The position numbers and the translations under genes were made by a program. Below are positions 18,756 through 27,622 of a stretch of DNA of 64,000 nt, in pieces (position 1 is the first letter of the stretch; every line of letters begins with the position of its first letter). This DNA is from Arthrobacter sp. U41 (GTDB taxonomy: Bacteria > Actinomycetota > Actinomycetes > Actinomycetales > Micrococcaceae). The stretch lies in NCBI RefSeq assembly GCF_001750145.1, contig NZ_CP015733.1, forward strand, positions 62,001 to 126,000, given 5' to 3'. The notes under the pieces are model-generated. The model did no database searches. It was not told where the DNA came from and saw nothing but the letters and a program-made list of their open reading frames with translations.

Positions 18756-18869
18756 CAAGCCCCATCGGTAGAGAGTGGGCACAGAGACCCCTGGGGTGTC
18801 GGCGACTTCCCGGAGCGGTATTCCCTGGTTGAGGAGCTTTTGGGATGAGCGGATCTTGGCATCCGTCAT
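18756..18869 (-). pseudogene. Resolvase C-terminal fragment
   Basis: The minus strand encodes DAKIRSSQKLLNQGIPLREV followed by SVPTLYRW, the helix-turn-helix at the end of Tn3-type resolvases. The catalytic domain is absent. It is one of several resolvase scraps in this block and lies close to the intact resolvase at 19041 in the opposite orientation. Confidence 0.65.
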
Positions 18870-19040
18870 TGATGCGTTTGCGACACAGAAGGGCCGCGTA
18901 TAGGCACGCGCTGCGTCCGGCAACGAACGTTCGCGAGACATCTATGGACGTGTTCAGCCGACCGCGCAGTTCCGGTCCAACATTTGTAATGTTTGTCGTG
19001 TACGCGCCTATGTAATGCCTTGCAGGGTTGGTGATACGTT

Positions 19041-19619
19041 GTGGTGATGCGCGTTGGATATGGGCGGGTCTCTACCCGTGATCAGCACCCCGAGGCTCAG
19101 CATGATGCTCTGACCGCGGCTGGCTGTGATCAGGTGTTCGTGGATGTGGCTTCGGGAAAGCTTGGCCGCCGACCTGAACTGGACAAGGCCCTGCTCTCGG
19201 CTAACCGGGCGGGGGATCAACTCGTGGTGACCAAACTCGACCGACTGGGTCGGTCGTTGGAGAACCTCATCGAGGTCTCCAAGACTCTGCAGGAGCGCGG
19301 GGTTGATTTGGTGGTTTTGGATCAAAGCATTGATACGTCCACTGCGATGGGGCGGATGTTCTTCCAGATCCTTGGCTCCATAGCCGAGTTCGAACATGCC
19401 CTGATGTCCGAACGTACCCGTGATGGTCTGGCCGCGGCGCGTGCGAGGGGGCGGACCGGCGGGCAGAAACCCAAGCTCGGCCCGCGCCAAGTAAAGCTGG
19501 CGCGGGAAATGTATGAAGAAAAGGGTGCAGACGGGAAGCGGGCTCACACGGTGCAACACATTGCCCAGGAATTCGGTGTCACCCGTCCCACCATCTACAG
19601 GCACCTCGCGAAACCATGA
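19041..19619 (+). CDS. Serine recombinase, Tn3-type resolvase
   Basis: A 192-residue intact resolvase. MRVGYGRVSTRDQHPEAQ contains the nucleophilic Ser (RVST). KLDRLGRSLENLIEV and IAEFEHALMSERTRDGL are core segments. The C-terminal helix-turn-helix is VQHIAQEFGVTRPTIYRHL. Translation can start at GTG 19041 or ATG 19047; the latter aligns better with the family. It is clearly different in sequence from the resolvase at 11312. The AT-richer upstream 100 bases could hold its res site. Confidence 0.93.
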   Translation: MVMRVGYGRVSTRDQHPEAQHDALTAAGCDQVFVDVASGKLGRRPELDKALLSANRAGDQLVVTKLDRLGRSLENLIEVSKTLQERGVDLVVLDQSIDTSTAMGRMFFQILGSIAEFEHALMSERTRDGLAAARARGRTGGQKPKLGPRQVKLAREMYEEKGADGKRAHTVQHIAQEFGVTRPTIYRHLAKP

Positions 19620-19986
19620 CCTGCCGGCCCCGGTCGTGGAACACGACGCCCCGGAATATCCGTGAGACGAGAGCCCTCTCCAGATATCCTGCAGGATCGG
19701 AATGTTCTGGCCCTTCCCGACGCGGCCAAAGGAAGTTTGACTTGAAAAAATCCTCCTAATATGCTTTGTCAGGCGCCTCGATGTATCCCCCAATAGCATC
19801 GGGGCGCTCCCATGTTCCGGCACCGAAGCTACGCCGGAACAGGATGCCCCTCCCGCCCGACCGGCGGCAAGGAAGACATCCCCGGCCTCGGCGATCATGC
19901 CGCTCCGCAAATGGTCGCTCTCATTGCTATCCCGGTCGACGGCGCTGAAGTAGGCTGAACTTCCGTACCGATTACAGGGGGTAGTC
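19620..19986. other. Non-coding stretch
   Basis: No gene with believable composition was found in these 367 bases. The long minus-strand frame across 19008-20039 is a shadow of the resolvase. Confidence 0.45.
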
Positions 19987-20208
19987 ATGGCTTCAGCACA
20001 TGTGGTTCCGAGTGGTTCGATGTGGCTCGTGAAGGTCAACAGCGTCGAGCGTTCACGTCATTTCACGCAGGACGCTGCATGGGACGCTGCGCGGGATTAC
20101 TTGGCGGCGAATGGTGGCGGTGAGCTCAATATCCACGGCATGAACGGTGCCATCAGGGCCAAGGACACGATCTACCCGGGTAATGACCCACGGAATACAA
20201 GGGGATAG
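19987..20208 (+). CDS. DUF2188 domain protein
   Basis: A 73-residue protein with the compact DUF2188 pattern: SGSMWLVKVNSVERSRHFTQ, AAWDAARDYLAANGGGELN and IHGMNGAIRAKDTIYPGND. The family is small, cytoplasmic and without an assigned activity, and is common on mobile DNA. It is followed by the DUF3800-like gene, with about 130 bases between. Confidence 0.85.
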   Translation: MASAHVVPSGSMWLVKVNSVERSRHFTQDAAWDAARDYLAANGGGELNIHGMNGAIRAKDTIYPGNDPRNTRG

Positions 20209-20339
20209 CAGGGGCCTGGCGCCTCCCAGGACCCACGGTCTTACGATAAGGGCCAATGTCCTCGCTGCTGATGTCCTTCGACGCAGGATGCCTGCCGCTT
20301 TGGAAGCCGTTGTGCAGGTCCTCGATTAGAGTTCAGTGA

Positions 20340-20885
20340 GTGAATTCGCTGATCCCGTCCGGTGCGCACGTCTTCGTGGACGAATCGAAGTCGAAGGCCT
20401 ATTACGTGGCTGCGTCTGTGATTGCGCCCGCCGACATTGCTGGTGCAAGGCGTGCGATCGCCACCCTGCGACGTTCAGGGCAACGCCGGGTCCATTTCAA
20501 AAGCGAAAGCGACAGCTCCAGGAACACGTTCCTCAATGGCGCCATCCAATCCGGGCTCCAGACTAGGGTGTATGTCGCCAGGAACATGCCTGACAAGGTT
20601 GCCAGGCCCTTGTGCTTGGAGCGACTGCTCGATGATCTACTGGCTGCTGGCGCTACTAAGCTTGTGCTCGAAAGCGACGAATCCCTGGAGCAGGCTGACC
20701 GGCGGATCATCGCACAGCACCTGAAATCTCACGGTGGTGAGGGTTTGCAGTACATGCACTGCAAACCCCACGAGGAGCCTCTTCTGTGGGTCAGCGACGC
20801 CGTAGCGTGGTGCTACCAGAAGGGCGGAGACTGGATCCGCAAGGCCGCCCCGCTGGTTCAGGAGATCGTTGACTGCGACGGTTAA
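20340..20885 (+). CDS. DUF3800-like protein
   Basis: A 181-residue protein from a GTG start. AHVFVDESKSKAYYVAASVI matches the opening of DUF3800 proteins, which place an acidic pair (DE) on the first strand of an RNase H-like fold. Later segments are RRVHFKSESDSSRNTF, LVLESDESLEQADRRI and LWVSDAVAWCYQKGG, the last with an Asp typical of the family. Nuclease activity is plausible by analogy but not demonstrated. It lies in a small island with PIN and HEPN-like genes. Confidence 0.75.
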   Translation: MNSLIPSGAHVFVDESKSKAYYVAASVIAPADIAGARRAIATLRRSGQRRVHFKSESDSSRNTFLNGAIQSGLQTRVYVARNMPDKVARPLCLERLLDDLLAAGATKLVLESDESLEQADRRIIAQHLKSHGGEGLQYMHCKPHEEPLLWVSDAVAWCYQKGGDWIRKAAPLVQEIVDCDG

Positions 20886-21059
20886 ACAACGCAAGCCCGG
20901 CTCGTCATACCATCCGGAAGACTGCCAGGCCCACTTCTCAGGGCTACTGCCCCTTGCAACATCGATGTTACCTCAAAGGGAAGACCTCGGAAAGGCGGCC
21001 GCCGGTTGCAGGAATTTCGGACGTAGCAAAGGCCAAGGGCCGGCGCCGAGGGAACAACC

Positions 21060-21208
21060 AAAGCTCTCGAAAGCCCAAGAGGCGTACCCTTATTAGCCTC
21101 CACCAGGGCGGGGTCCACACCACGACCGAGATCGCCGAGCTATTCGGCATCGCTCGATCGACGGTCTACCGCGCGATCCAACGAGCAACGACCGCGCCGC
21201 CGAGGTGA
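21060..21208 (+). pseudogene. Resolvase C-terminal fragment
   Basis: SRKPKRRTLISLHQGG followed by TTTEIAELFGIARSTVYRAI is the end of a Tn3-type resolvase, with the catalytic domain missing. The frame opens at 20954, but only the last 50 codons have homology-like sequence. A CAAATAGCGCCG segment shared with the region upstream of the resolvase at 11926 follows it. Confidence 0.7.
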
Positions 21209-21337
21209 CAAATAGCGCCGCAAAAAGACCGCCATTTATCGCTGCGAGTCACAACCTTCCTGTGAATCCCGGAATTTCTTATGTAGTAGGTCAGTGCGGG
21301 GTGCGTTCCGCTAGCCGACCGGCTTACGGACGGCGGA

Positions 21338-22333
21338 TCAGGTGTCGAGAAAGTCCCACTCGCTACCTAGCACCCACCGCAGCGCGCTCATCTTCCCGTT
21401 CAGCATCCCGATCTCGAAGTCCGTGTACGGCCCGAGCTGCCCGGACTTGGTATAGGTAGCCTCGACGCGCGCACGGGCGGGGCCGGCGATGGCCTGGTGG
21501 CGCTCAAGCTCCTTTGCGTTCCCTTCCCGTTCGGCACGGTAGTCGTGCTGTAAGGATCGGTGGTACCAGATACGGTCGAACATCTCCGTCTCCGCGGCGA
21601 GAATCTCGTCCAGTCGGCGGGGCTCTTCTTGGAAGTCAGTCTCCTCGAAGAGCTCCTCGATTTCCTCACCGAAGTGGTCGCGCAGGACCATGTTGAGGCC
21701 ATCCACCCCGAGGGCGTATCGGCTACCGGTTCCGTCGAACGCATCCGCAAGGTCGTCATGTGGCTTCCGCTTATCGCCATTCGCCCGAGAAAAGTCGGTG
21801 TGGTTGGTGGTGATAAAGGCGTGCGGGTGCTTTGCGAGGTCCGCTTCCTGTGCGGCGGTTTGGTAGAGCTCGAATATGACGGCGTCGGCGACACTGTTCT
21901 TCCCGCTGTGGAATGGCGCGGCCTTTTTCAACCCACGCTCGACGACGCGGTTCGTCTCGACCTCCGATTGCTCGACGACCTGACCGGTGACGAGGAGCTC
22001 ACGGACTTCCCGGAAGTTCCGGGTCGTCATCGCTCCGACGAGCGGGAGATGCCGGCCGAGGTTTTCGATGACCTCCACGGCATGACCATCGTCGTCGCTG
22101 CCGTAGGTCACGAGATCCTGTCGGATCTGCCTAAACCGGCCCGCGATACTGGACGTCATCGCCGCCTGTACGCGGGCTTCGTTGCGGTCGAATTCTTCAA
22201 TGACTACGGGAGGGACCAGCAGCTTTAGCTTCCCCTCGCGGATGAGTATCCGCAGAGCGACGATCCAGCGCTGGCCGTCTCGACGTTGCGCAAGGTCGAG
22301 ACATGTGGAGGTGTCGATGAGGAGGTGCAGCAC
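21338..22333 (-). CDS. PIN-domain nuclease-like protein
   Basis: A 331-residue protein whose N-terminal half is a PIN domain. Acidic residues line up as D7 (LLIDTSTCLDLA), E46/E47 (PPVVIEEFDRN), D150 (NSVADAVIFELY) and D180 (FITTNHTDFS), the expected metal-binding set of a PIN RNase. The C-terminal 120 residues (IEELFEETDFQEEPRRL onward) are helical and acidic and not recognised. It is divergent from the HEPN-like gene across 370 bases. A role in phage defence or as a toxin is inferred from this pairing and from its location among resolvase remnants. Confidence 0.8.
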   Translation of the reverse strand: MLHLLIDTSTCLDLAQRRDGQRWIVALRILIREGKLKLLVPPVVIEEFDRNEARVQAAMTSSIAGRFRQIRQDLVTYGSDDDGHAVEVIENLGRHLPLVGAMTTRNFREVRELLVTGQVVEQSEVETNRVVERGLKKAAPFHSGKNSVADAVIFELYQTAAQEADLAKHPHAFITTNHTDFSRANGDKRKPHDDLADAFDGTGSRYALGVDGLNMVLRDHFGEEIEELFEETDFQEEPRRLDEILAAETEMFDRIWYHRSLQHDYRAEREGNAKELERHQAIAGPARARVEATYTKSGQLGPYTDFEIGMLNGKMSALRWVLGSEWDFLDT

Positions 22334-22703
22334 GAGGCCAGCCTACGGGGAGCGTTCTCGTACGTCCCGATCGTCCGCTCACAACGCCACAAGCGTGACC
22401 AAGTTGCGACCCAATTGCATGCGTGTACGGATCCCTCTACGGGACACCTCGAGGCAGACAGCCACGCCGGCAGGGAGTCACCGAATCGATGTCAGTCCCG
22501 ACTTACCTGACTGCCGGGCGTGGCACCTCCGCCATGTCAGCCTTTTCCCCGGGCGTCGGAGGTAAGTCCGGGTCGGAAGCCAGCTCTTCGTTGAAAACGA
22601 AGAACCTGTAGGCAAGGAACCGGAGGGCTGGCAGGCGGTTCAGCAACCGATGGTCTGCTGATCAACCCGACGGCGGAGTCCGAGGTCACGGGATACTGGA
22701 CTC
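22334..22703. other. Divergent promoter region between the PIN and HEPN-like genes
   Basis: A 370-base region without a supported gene. It should contain both promoters. No clear operator palindrome was found. Confidence 0.45.
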
Positions 22704-23969
22704 ATGAGTTGCCCCGTGCCTGATGCCCACCGCCGCCTCGATGACGCGCATGCGGAATGGCACGATGCCCTCGATGCCTACTTCGATCCTCATCGGTTCC
22801 GGCGCAGCTTCAACTCGTTCCTCGCCTCGTTTCAAAGCACCATAGACACCATCGCCCGACGAAAACGGATCATAACTGGAGGCGAGGAAACGCTTAAGCA
22901 ATGGGAAACAACGGTCAAGGGCGACCGCCTCTACAAGTGGGCGGTGAAGGCTCGGAACCTGGTCGTTCACGAGGCCGACCTGTCCCTCCACAGCCTCGCA
23001 TGGGTCGAGCATGCGGCGTTAGACCACAGCAGGTACGGCGGGAAGCTGGAAGCGGCACCTGAGTCCAGCGCTGACGATTTGTTGTCTGCATACCTCTTGA
23101 ACAAGCCGGAGAGCATCCGGTCAGGGGTAGTGAAAGTGTCCAGGAAATGGGTAGATAACTCCCTGCCTGACAAGGAGCTGCTTGAGGTAGCCAGCCACCT
23201 GTACGGAAGATTGGCCGTACTAGTCGCCGCATTTCACTCTGACGATGAATGGTTATGTTCTGACCTCGGATTGCCGGAGCGTGATTGCAACCAAAATCGG
23301 GACAGCAGCAAGCCAAAATGCATGGCGTGGGGAGGCCAGGCGCCGATCAGTCGAGCCGTTGACCTCTCAACGCGCCACGAACTCGCCATGGAAATAATGT
23401 CCGTCAAGCGGGATCCATCTGTGAGCCAACAGGACTTAGAGCAGCGCTATGGCCGCTTCTTCAAGTTGGACGGAGACCCCATCAAAGAGTCCTTACAACA
23501 GATGCGCCGCGCCTCCCTCTACCTAACGGTCGACAGCGAAGCGATGCCCTGGATGCTGCTGTACAAGGGCAGCAACCTGGTTGATACTTTCCAAATTGGT
23601 GCGGTCTCGAAACCGACTCTGCTCGCCATGTTTAGCGGTATGGCTGAAAGGGTCCGCGCGACCGGAGCCGATGGTTTCCTCTTCACAGCTGAGGCTTGGA
23701 CAACATGGCACCCAGGCGTCAAACGCCCTGTCCACCAACATAAGGGCACGTTCTATGACGTCAAACCCGACCGGGGTGAAGTTCTCTTGGTCGTGGCAGC
23801 AACCAGCGATGGCAGACGCTTATCACTTCAGCGACACTTTGCCCGGGACGAAGCTGGCTGGCCCGTGCTCGGGCGAGTTGTATCAACCACGAGGCTGGGG
23901 CCCGAATGGCGAGTGGTCGTGGAAGCATTGAATGGGCTTCCGCTTAACAGCGCATTCCGCCGCGACTGA
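22704..23969 (+). CDS. HEPN-like protein of unknown family
   Basis: A 421-residue protein. The N-terminal 110 residues are helical and contain R84-N85-x3-H89 (KARNLVVHEAD), the RxxxxH motif of HEPN ribonucleases. The middle region (VSQQDLEQRYGRFFKLDGDP) and the C-terminal half (MPWMLLYKGSNLVDTF, GADGFLFTAEAWTTWHPG, GEVLLVVAATSDGRRL) are not recognised and may be a sensor or a second domain. It faces away from the PIN gene. An RNase or defence role is inference from the motif and context. Confidence 0.65.
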   Translation: MSCPVPDAHRRLDDAHAEWHDALDAYFDPHRFRRSFNSFLASFQSTIDTIARRKRIITGGEETLKQWETTVKGDRLYKWAVKARNLVVHEADLSLHSLAWVEHAALDHSRYGGKLEAAPESSADDLLSAYLLNKPESIRSGVVKVSRKWVDNSLPDKELLEVASHLYGRLAVLVAAFHSDDEWLCSDLGLPERDCNQNRDSSKPKCMAWGGQAPISRAVDLSTRHELAMEIMSVKRDPSVSQQDLEQRYGRFFKLDGDPIKESLQQMRRASLYLTVDSEAMPWMLLYKGSNLVDTFQIGAVSKPTLLAMFSGMAERVRATGADGFLFTAEAWTTWHPGVKRPVHQHKGTFYDVKPDRGEVLLVVAATSDGRRLSLQRHFARDEAGWPVLGRVVSTTRLGPEWRVVVEALNGLPLNSAFRRD

Positions 23970-24035
23970 CCATACGCATTGGCCACGAAAGACCGCGAAA
24001 CAGTCCTTGAACACCGCCCGCTCAGACCGTCCCGT

Positions 24036-24110
24036 AAGCCTATCCTCTACCGGCACGTTTCACCCACCGGGGAGCTGCGCCCCGACGGCGAAAAGCTCAT
24101 GTTCCGGTAG
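24036..24110 (+). pseudogene. Resolvase C-terminal tail fragment
   Basis: The plus strand reads LYRHVSPTGELRPDGEKL and stops at 24108-24110. This is nearly the same as the tail of the intact resolvase at 11312-11926 (RHVSPTGELRPDGAKV). The fragment is in the opposite orientation and overlaps the last codons of the EamA gene. It marks the right edge of the resolvase-bounded block. Confidence 0.8.
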
Positions 24111-25032
24111 GGTGCGGGTTGAGCCGGACGCGGACCGCGGTGCCGGCGCAGAGGATGACGGCGAGGCCGCCGGCGAAGGTCAGCCATGTCAGGGTCTCTC
24201 CCAGCAGAAGCCCTGCCCAGCAGATACTCAGCACGGGCTGGAGGAGCTGGATCTGGCTGACCCGGGTCATGGGTCCGATGGCCAGGCCGCGGTACCAAGC
24301 GAAGAAGCCAAGGAACATGCTCACCAGGCCCAAGTAGGCAAAGGCGGCCCACTGTACCGGTGTTCCTGACGGGGGCTGCTGGGCGATGGAGAGCGCTGTC
24401 AGGAACACCATCAGGGGAGATGCAAGCACGAGAGCCCACGACACGGTCTGCCAGGCACCGAGCTCACGGGCGAGCAGGCCGCCTTCGGCATAGCCGATGG
24501 CCGCGGCCATCACGGCACCGAGCAGCAGCAGGTCCGCCCAATGCACCTGTCCGAAACCGCCGGATTGGGAAAAGCCAAAGACCAGTGCTGCCACCGCGCC
24601 CACCGCGGAAATGACCCAGAAGGCTGCCGGCGGACGCTCCCGCCCGCGCAGAACCGCAGCCGTTGCCGTCGCGGCCGGGAGCAGGGCGATAACCACGGCG
24701 CCGTGGCTGGCGGGCGCGGTGGTGAGCGCGAAGGAGGTGAGCAGTGGGAAACCGACGACGATTCCGCCAGCGACCACCGCGAGCCGGGCCCACTGTGTGC
24801 CGTGAGGAAGGTGCTGGCGTGTCAGTGCGAGGGCCAGGACGGCCAGAACTGCGGCCAGGACCGCCCGGCCGGAGCCAATGAACAACGGAGAAAATCCTCC
24901 GACAGCCAGCCGTGTGAAGGGCACTGTGAACGAGAATGCCGCTACTCCAAGAAGACCCCACCACAGGCCGCTGGGATGACGGGACAGTATCACTGGGCGG
25001 ATAAGCGTAGTAGCGCTACTATTGTCTCTCAT
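24097..25032 (-). CDS. EamA/DMT-family transporter
   Basis: A membrane protein of up to 311 residues with ten hydrophobic helices in two EamA repeats. Examples are GLLGVAAFSFTVPFTRLAVG at the start and AYLGLVSMFLGFFAWYRGLA with IQLLQPVLSICWAGLLLGE in the second half. Such proteins export amino acids or other metabolites. The divergent MocR regulator suggests control by a PLP-linked ligand. The ATG at 25032 would overlap the regulator's ATG; an internal GTG near 24995 is an alternative start. The last residues may have been replaced by the resolvase fragment. Confidence 0.87.
   Translation of the reverse strand: MRDNSSATTLIRPVILSRHPSGLWWGLLGVAAFSFTVPFTRLAVGGFSPLFIGSGRAVLAAVLAVLALALTRQHLPHGTQWARLAVVAGGIVVGFPLLTSFALTTAPASHGAVVIALLPAATATAAVLRGRERPPAAFWVISAVGAVAALVFGFSQSGGFGQVHWADLLLLGAVMAAAIGYAEGGLLARELGAWQTVSWALVLASPLMVFLTALSIAQQPPSGTPVQWAAFAYLGLVSMFLGFFAWYRGLAIGPMTRVSQIQLLQPVLSICWAGLLLGETLTWLTFAGGLAVILCAGTAVRVRLNPHPTGT
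25008..25021. promoter_or_regulatory. 14-bp palindrome, probable MocR operator
   Basis: TAGTAGCGCTACTA is a perfect palindrome centred between the divergent EamA and MocR genes. It overlaps a TACTAT -10-like box at 25017-25022, eight bases before the regulator's ATG. The arrangement fits an autoregulated, leaderless transcript for the regulator and shared control of the exporter. Confidence 0.65.
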
Positions 25033-26443
25033 GAACAACGATAGCAGTTCCCGGATTTCGGTGCGCCTCAAGGAATGGATCGCAGGGGCTTCGCCGGGAT
25101 CACAGCTGCCCTCCACCAGGTCGCTGGTGGCCGAGTACCAGGTAAGCCCGGTGACGGTGCAGAAGGCCCTGCAGACGCTCACGGCGAAGGGGCTGATCGA
25201 GAGCCGGCCCGGCGTCGGGACTTTTGTGCGGGCCGTCCGGACTGCGCGCCCGTCAGATTACGGCTGGCAGACCGCGGCTCTGCGTTCACCTCAGGGGCCT
25301 CCTCGTTCGATGTCCACCGCGATGCGCACCGCACCGAACGATGCCATTGCCTTCCATTCCGGCTATCCGGACCGGGAACTCCTGCCGGAGCGCCTGGTGC
25401 GCGCGGCATTGATCAGGGCAGCGCGGGGCGACGCCGCACTGTTCCGCCCGCCGGCTGCGGGGCTTCCCGAACTGCAGTCCTGGTTCGCGCACGAACTCGG
25501 CGACTCGACCCCCGCAGGGGTCACCCCGCCAACACCGGGCGATGTCATCGTGCTGCCAGGAAGCCAGAGCGGACTCAGCTCCATCTTCAGGGCACTGGTC
25601 GGCACGGGGCAGCCCCTGCTTATGGAATCCCCGACCTACTGGGGAGCCATCATCGCCGCGGCGCAGGCCGGTGTCCGTATCGTCCCGGTGCCCAGCGGAC
25701 CAGACGGCCCCGACCCGGAAGAGCTGGCCCGGGCATTCGCGGAAACCGGCGCACGCCTGTTCTACGCACAACCCAACTACGCGAACCCCACCGGAGCGCA
25801 ATGGCCGGCCCGGCGTGGCGAACAGGTCCTGGATGTCGTACGTCAGAACGGCGCGTTCCTCGTCGAGGACGACTGGGCGCACGACTTCGGCATCACCACC
25901 ACCCCCGTGCCCATTGCAGCCCGTGACGATTCCGGCCACGTTGTCTACCTCCGCTCACTGACCAAGAGCGTGTCCCCAGCCATCCGCGTAGCCGCCGTCA
26001 TCGCCCGCGGCCCGGCGCGTGAACGCATCCTCGCCGATCGTGGAGCTGAATCGATGTACGTCAGCGGCCTCCTCCAGGCCGCAGCACTGGATGTCGTTAC
26101 ACAACCTGCTTGGCAGACCCACCTGCGCGGCCTCCGCCATCAGCTCCAATCACGCCGCGACCTGCTGCTCACCAGCCTCCGCCAGTATGCCCCGCAGGCC
26201 CACATCGACCACGTCCCAAAAGGAGGGCTCAACCTCTGGGCCCGCCTGCCCGACGGGACCGACCTTGAAAAGCTGGCCCGCGACTGCGAGGCCGCCGGGG
26301 TCATCATCGCCGCCGGCACCGAATGGTTCCCGGCCGAACCAGCAGGCCCATTCATCCGGCTCAACTACGCCGGGCCCAACCCCGCCGCCTTCCCGGAAGG
26401 TGCGCGCATCCTCGGCCAGTCCATCGAACGCAACAGCCCCTAA
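25031..26443 (+). CDS. MocR-type PLP-dependent regulator (GntR-aminotransferase fusion)
   Basis: A 470-residue fusion. Residues about 1-75 are a GntR winged helix (LPSTRSLVAEYQVSPVTVQK, ESRPGVGTFVR). The remainder is a fold-type I aminotransferase domain. It has LPGSQSGLSSIFRAL, FYAQPNYANPTGAQWPA, the Asp of VEDDWAHDFG and the PLP lysine in YLRSLTKSVSPAIRVA. MocR proteins sense PLP or amino compounds and control nearby genes. The divergent EamA exporter is the likely target. The start ATG overlaps the exporter's start by two bases. Confidence 0.92.
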   Translation: MNNDSSSRISVRLKEWIAGASPGSQLPSTRSLVAEYQVSPVTVQKALQTLTAKGLIESRPGVGTFVRAVRTARPSDYGWQTAALRSPQGPPRSMSTAMRTAPNDAIAFHSGYPDRELLPERLVRAALIRAARGDAALFRPPAAGLPELQSWFAHELGDSTPAGVTPPTPGDVIVLPGSQSGLSSIFRALVGTGQPLLMESPTYWGAIIAAAQAGVRIVPVPSGPDGPDPEELARAFAETGARLFYAQPNYANPTGAQWPARRGEQVLDVVRQNGAFLVEDDWAHDFGITTTPVPIAARDDSGHVVYLRSLTKSVSPAIRVAAVIARGPARERILADRGAESMYVSGLLQAAALDVVTQPAWQTHLRGLRHQLQSRRDLLLTSLRQYAPQAHIDHVPKGGLNLWARLPDGTDLEKLARDCEAAGVIIAAGTEWFPAEPAGPFIRLNYAGPNPAAFPEGARILGQSIERNSP

Positions 26444-26504
26444 AATCAGGCACCAACGAAGAAGACGACCTCCGCAAGATCGCAGCTCACGTATTCGTGT
26501 CTTA

Positions 26505-26529
26505 CGTGTAGTATGTTTTGTAATACACG
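26505..26529. promoter_or_regulatory. Imperfect palindrome upstream of the yfbU-type gene
   Basis: CGTGTA at 26505-26510 and TACACG at 26524-26529 form a dyad with further partial symmetry inside. The gene just downstream has an N-terminal ribbon-helix-helix, so this may be its own operator. Confidence 0.45.
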
Positions 26530-26548
26530 ACTAATGGAAGGAAAATTG

Positions 26549-27114
26549 GTGGCTACGATCACGGTGCGCATTGACGACGCAGTAAGGGACGCCTTGCAGG
26601 CTAAAGCGGAGGAGGAACACCAGACACTGAGCGACTTTGTTCGAGACCGTCTCCAGGACGCAGTGTTTGCATTCCGAGACGATGAACGGGGTAAGGGCGA
26701 GAGGGATAAGGAACTGGGACCTGACACGCTGTCCGCTCTCGACCGACACACTCTGTCACTCTTGCACCGAATTCTCGGTCGGGTTTTGCCCGAGGACGCG
26801 AACGACGTGGATGGTGACCGGGAGTACCAGCTTGAGCGGGCGAAAGTTCTTGAGCGTGGATTCACCAAGGAGTACTGGGTGGAGTTCGCCGGCCTTCGCC
26901 CCGAGTTGAGCCCACGCAACAGCGAGTTCGTCATGGACGTTCTCGAAATGTTCCGGATAGCGCTCTACAGCATCAACGATCTGCAGGAGCAGGGGGTAGT
27001 GATTGATGAATCGCTTCAGCGAGCACTGAGATTCGACGGTTTCGATCATAATGATGCGCTGGAAGGCCAGATGTCCGACTACGTGCGTTTCCTTGTGAAG
27101 GACGATAAGTGGAC
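26549..27114 (+). pseudogene. YfbU-family protein with RHH domain, 5' part
   Basis: The GTG at 26549 (GGAAGGAAAA upstream) opens a ribbon-helix-helix segment (ATITVRIDDAVRDALQ, LSDFVRDRLQDAV), then the YfbU domain (LLHRILGRVLPEDANDVDGD, EFVMDVLEMFRIALYSIND, FDGFDHNDALEGQMSDYVR). Family sequence stops at DDKWT. The following LSVSIG and stop come from an IS end. The missing C-terminus is at 31224-31426, 4.1 kb away. The gene is therefore split by the IS3-family element, with GGAC at 27111-27114 duplicated at 31224-31227. Confidence 0.9.
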
Positions 27115-27193
27115 CCTGTCTGTCAGCATTGGGTGAGACACCGCCACTTTTCCCACTGACTCCTTAAGGGCGAGATTTGGAAACCGATTTCCT

Positions 27194-27622
27194 GTGACCA
27201 CCGCACTTGCTTCCCCCACTGCCATCACCGATGGTGGAGCCATGGCCGATCCCGAAAAACCCAGGGCAGAGAGGCCCCTCCGCCGCTCCTTCACCCCGGG
27301 GGAGAAACTCTCGATCCTGGAAACCTACGAGTCCCTCGACGGACCCGGGGCCAAGGGCGCCTTCCTGCGCCGCGAGGGCTTGTTCTCCTCCCAGATCACC
27401 ACCTGGCGCCGGGCCCGGGACGCCGTCGCCCTTACCGGCCTCGCCACCGCCGCCAGGCCCGCAAAGAAGCACAGCCCCGAGGCCCAGCTTGAGGCCATGA
27501 AGTCCCGCGCCGAACGGGCCGAAGCGAAACTCGCACGGACTGAGGAGGCGTTGAGCGTGATGGGAAAATTACACGCTCTCTTGGAGGGCATCTCCTCGAG
27601 AGCGGACAACGAGAAGCCGTGA
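27194..27622 (+). CDS. IS3-family transposase OrfA (copy B)
   Basis: A 142-residue DNA-binding subunit, or 126 residues if the ATG at 27242 (MADPEKPRAE) is used instead of GTG 27194. RRSFTPGEKLSILETYES and AFLRREGLFSSQITTWRRA form the helix-turn-helix, followed by a coiled coil (AEAKLARTEEALSVMGKLH). It is intact, but its partner OrfB is interrupted, so the element cannot make a complete transposase. Confidence 0.85.
   Translation: MTTALASPTAITDGGAMADPEKPRAERPLRRSFTPGEKLSILETYESLDGPGAKGAFLRREGLFSSQITTWRRARDAVALTGLATAARPAKKHSPEAQLEAMKSRAERAEAKLARTEEALSVMGKLHALLEGISSRADNEKP
27562..27568 (+). promoter_or_regulatory. Programmed -1 frameshift slippery heptamer (copy B)
   Basis: GGGAAAA is read in the OrfA frame as G GGA AAA. 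A -1 slip enters the OrfB frame, exactly as in copy A. Confidence 0.75.

Noticed and set aside
19008..20039. Minus-strand open frame of 343 codons
   Set aside because: Antisense to the intact resolvase at 19041 and without motifs.
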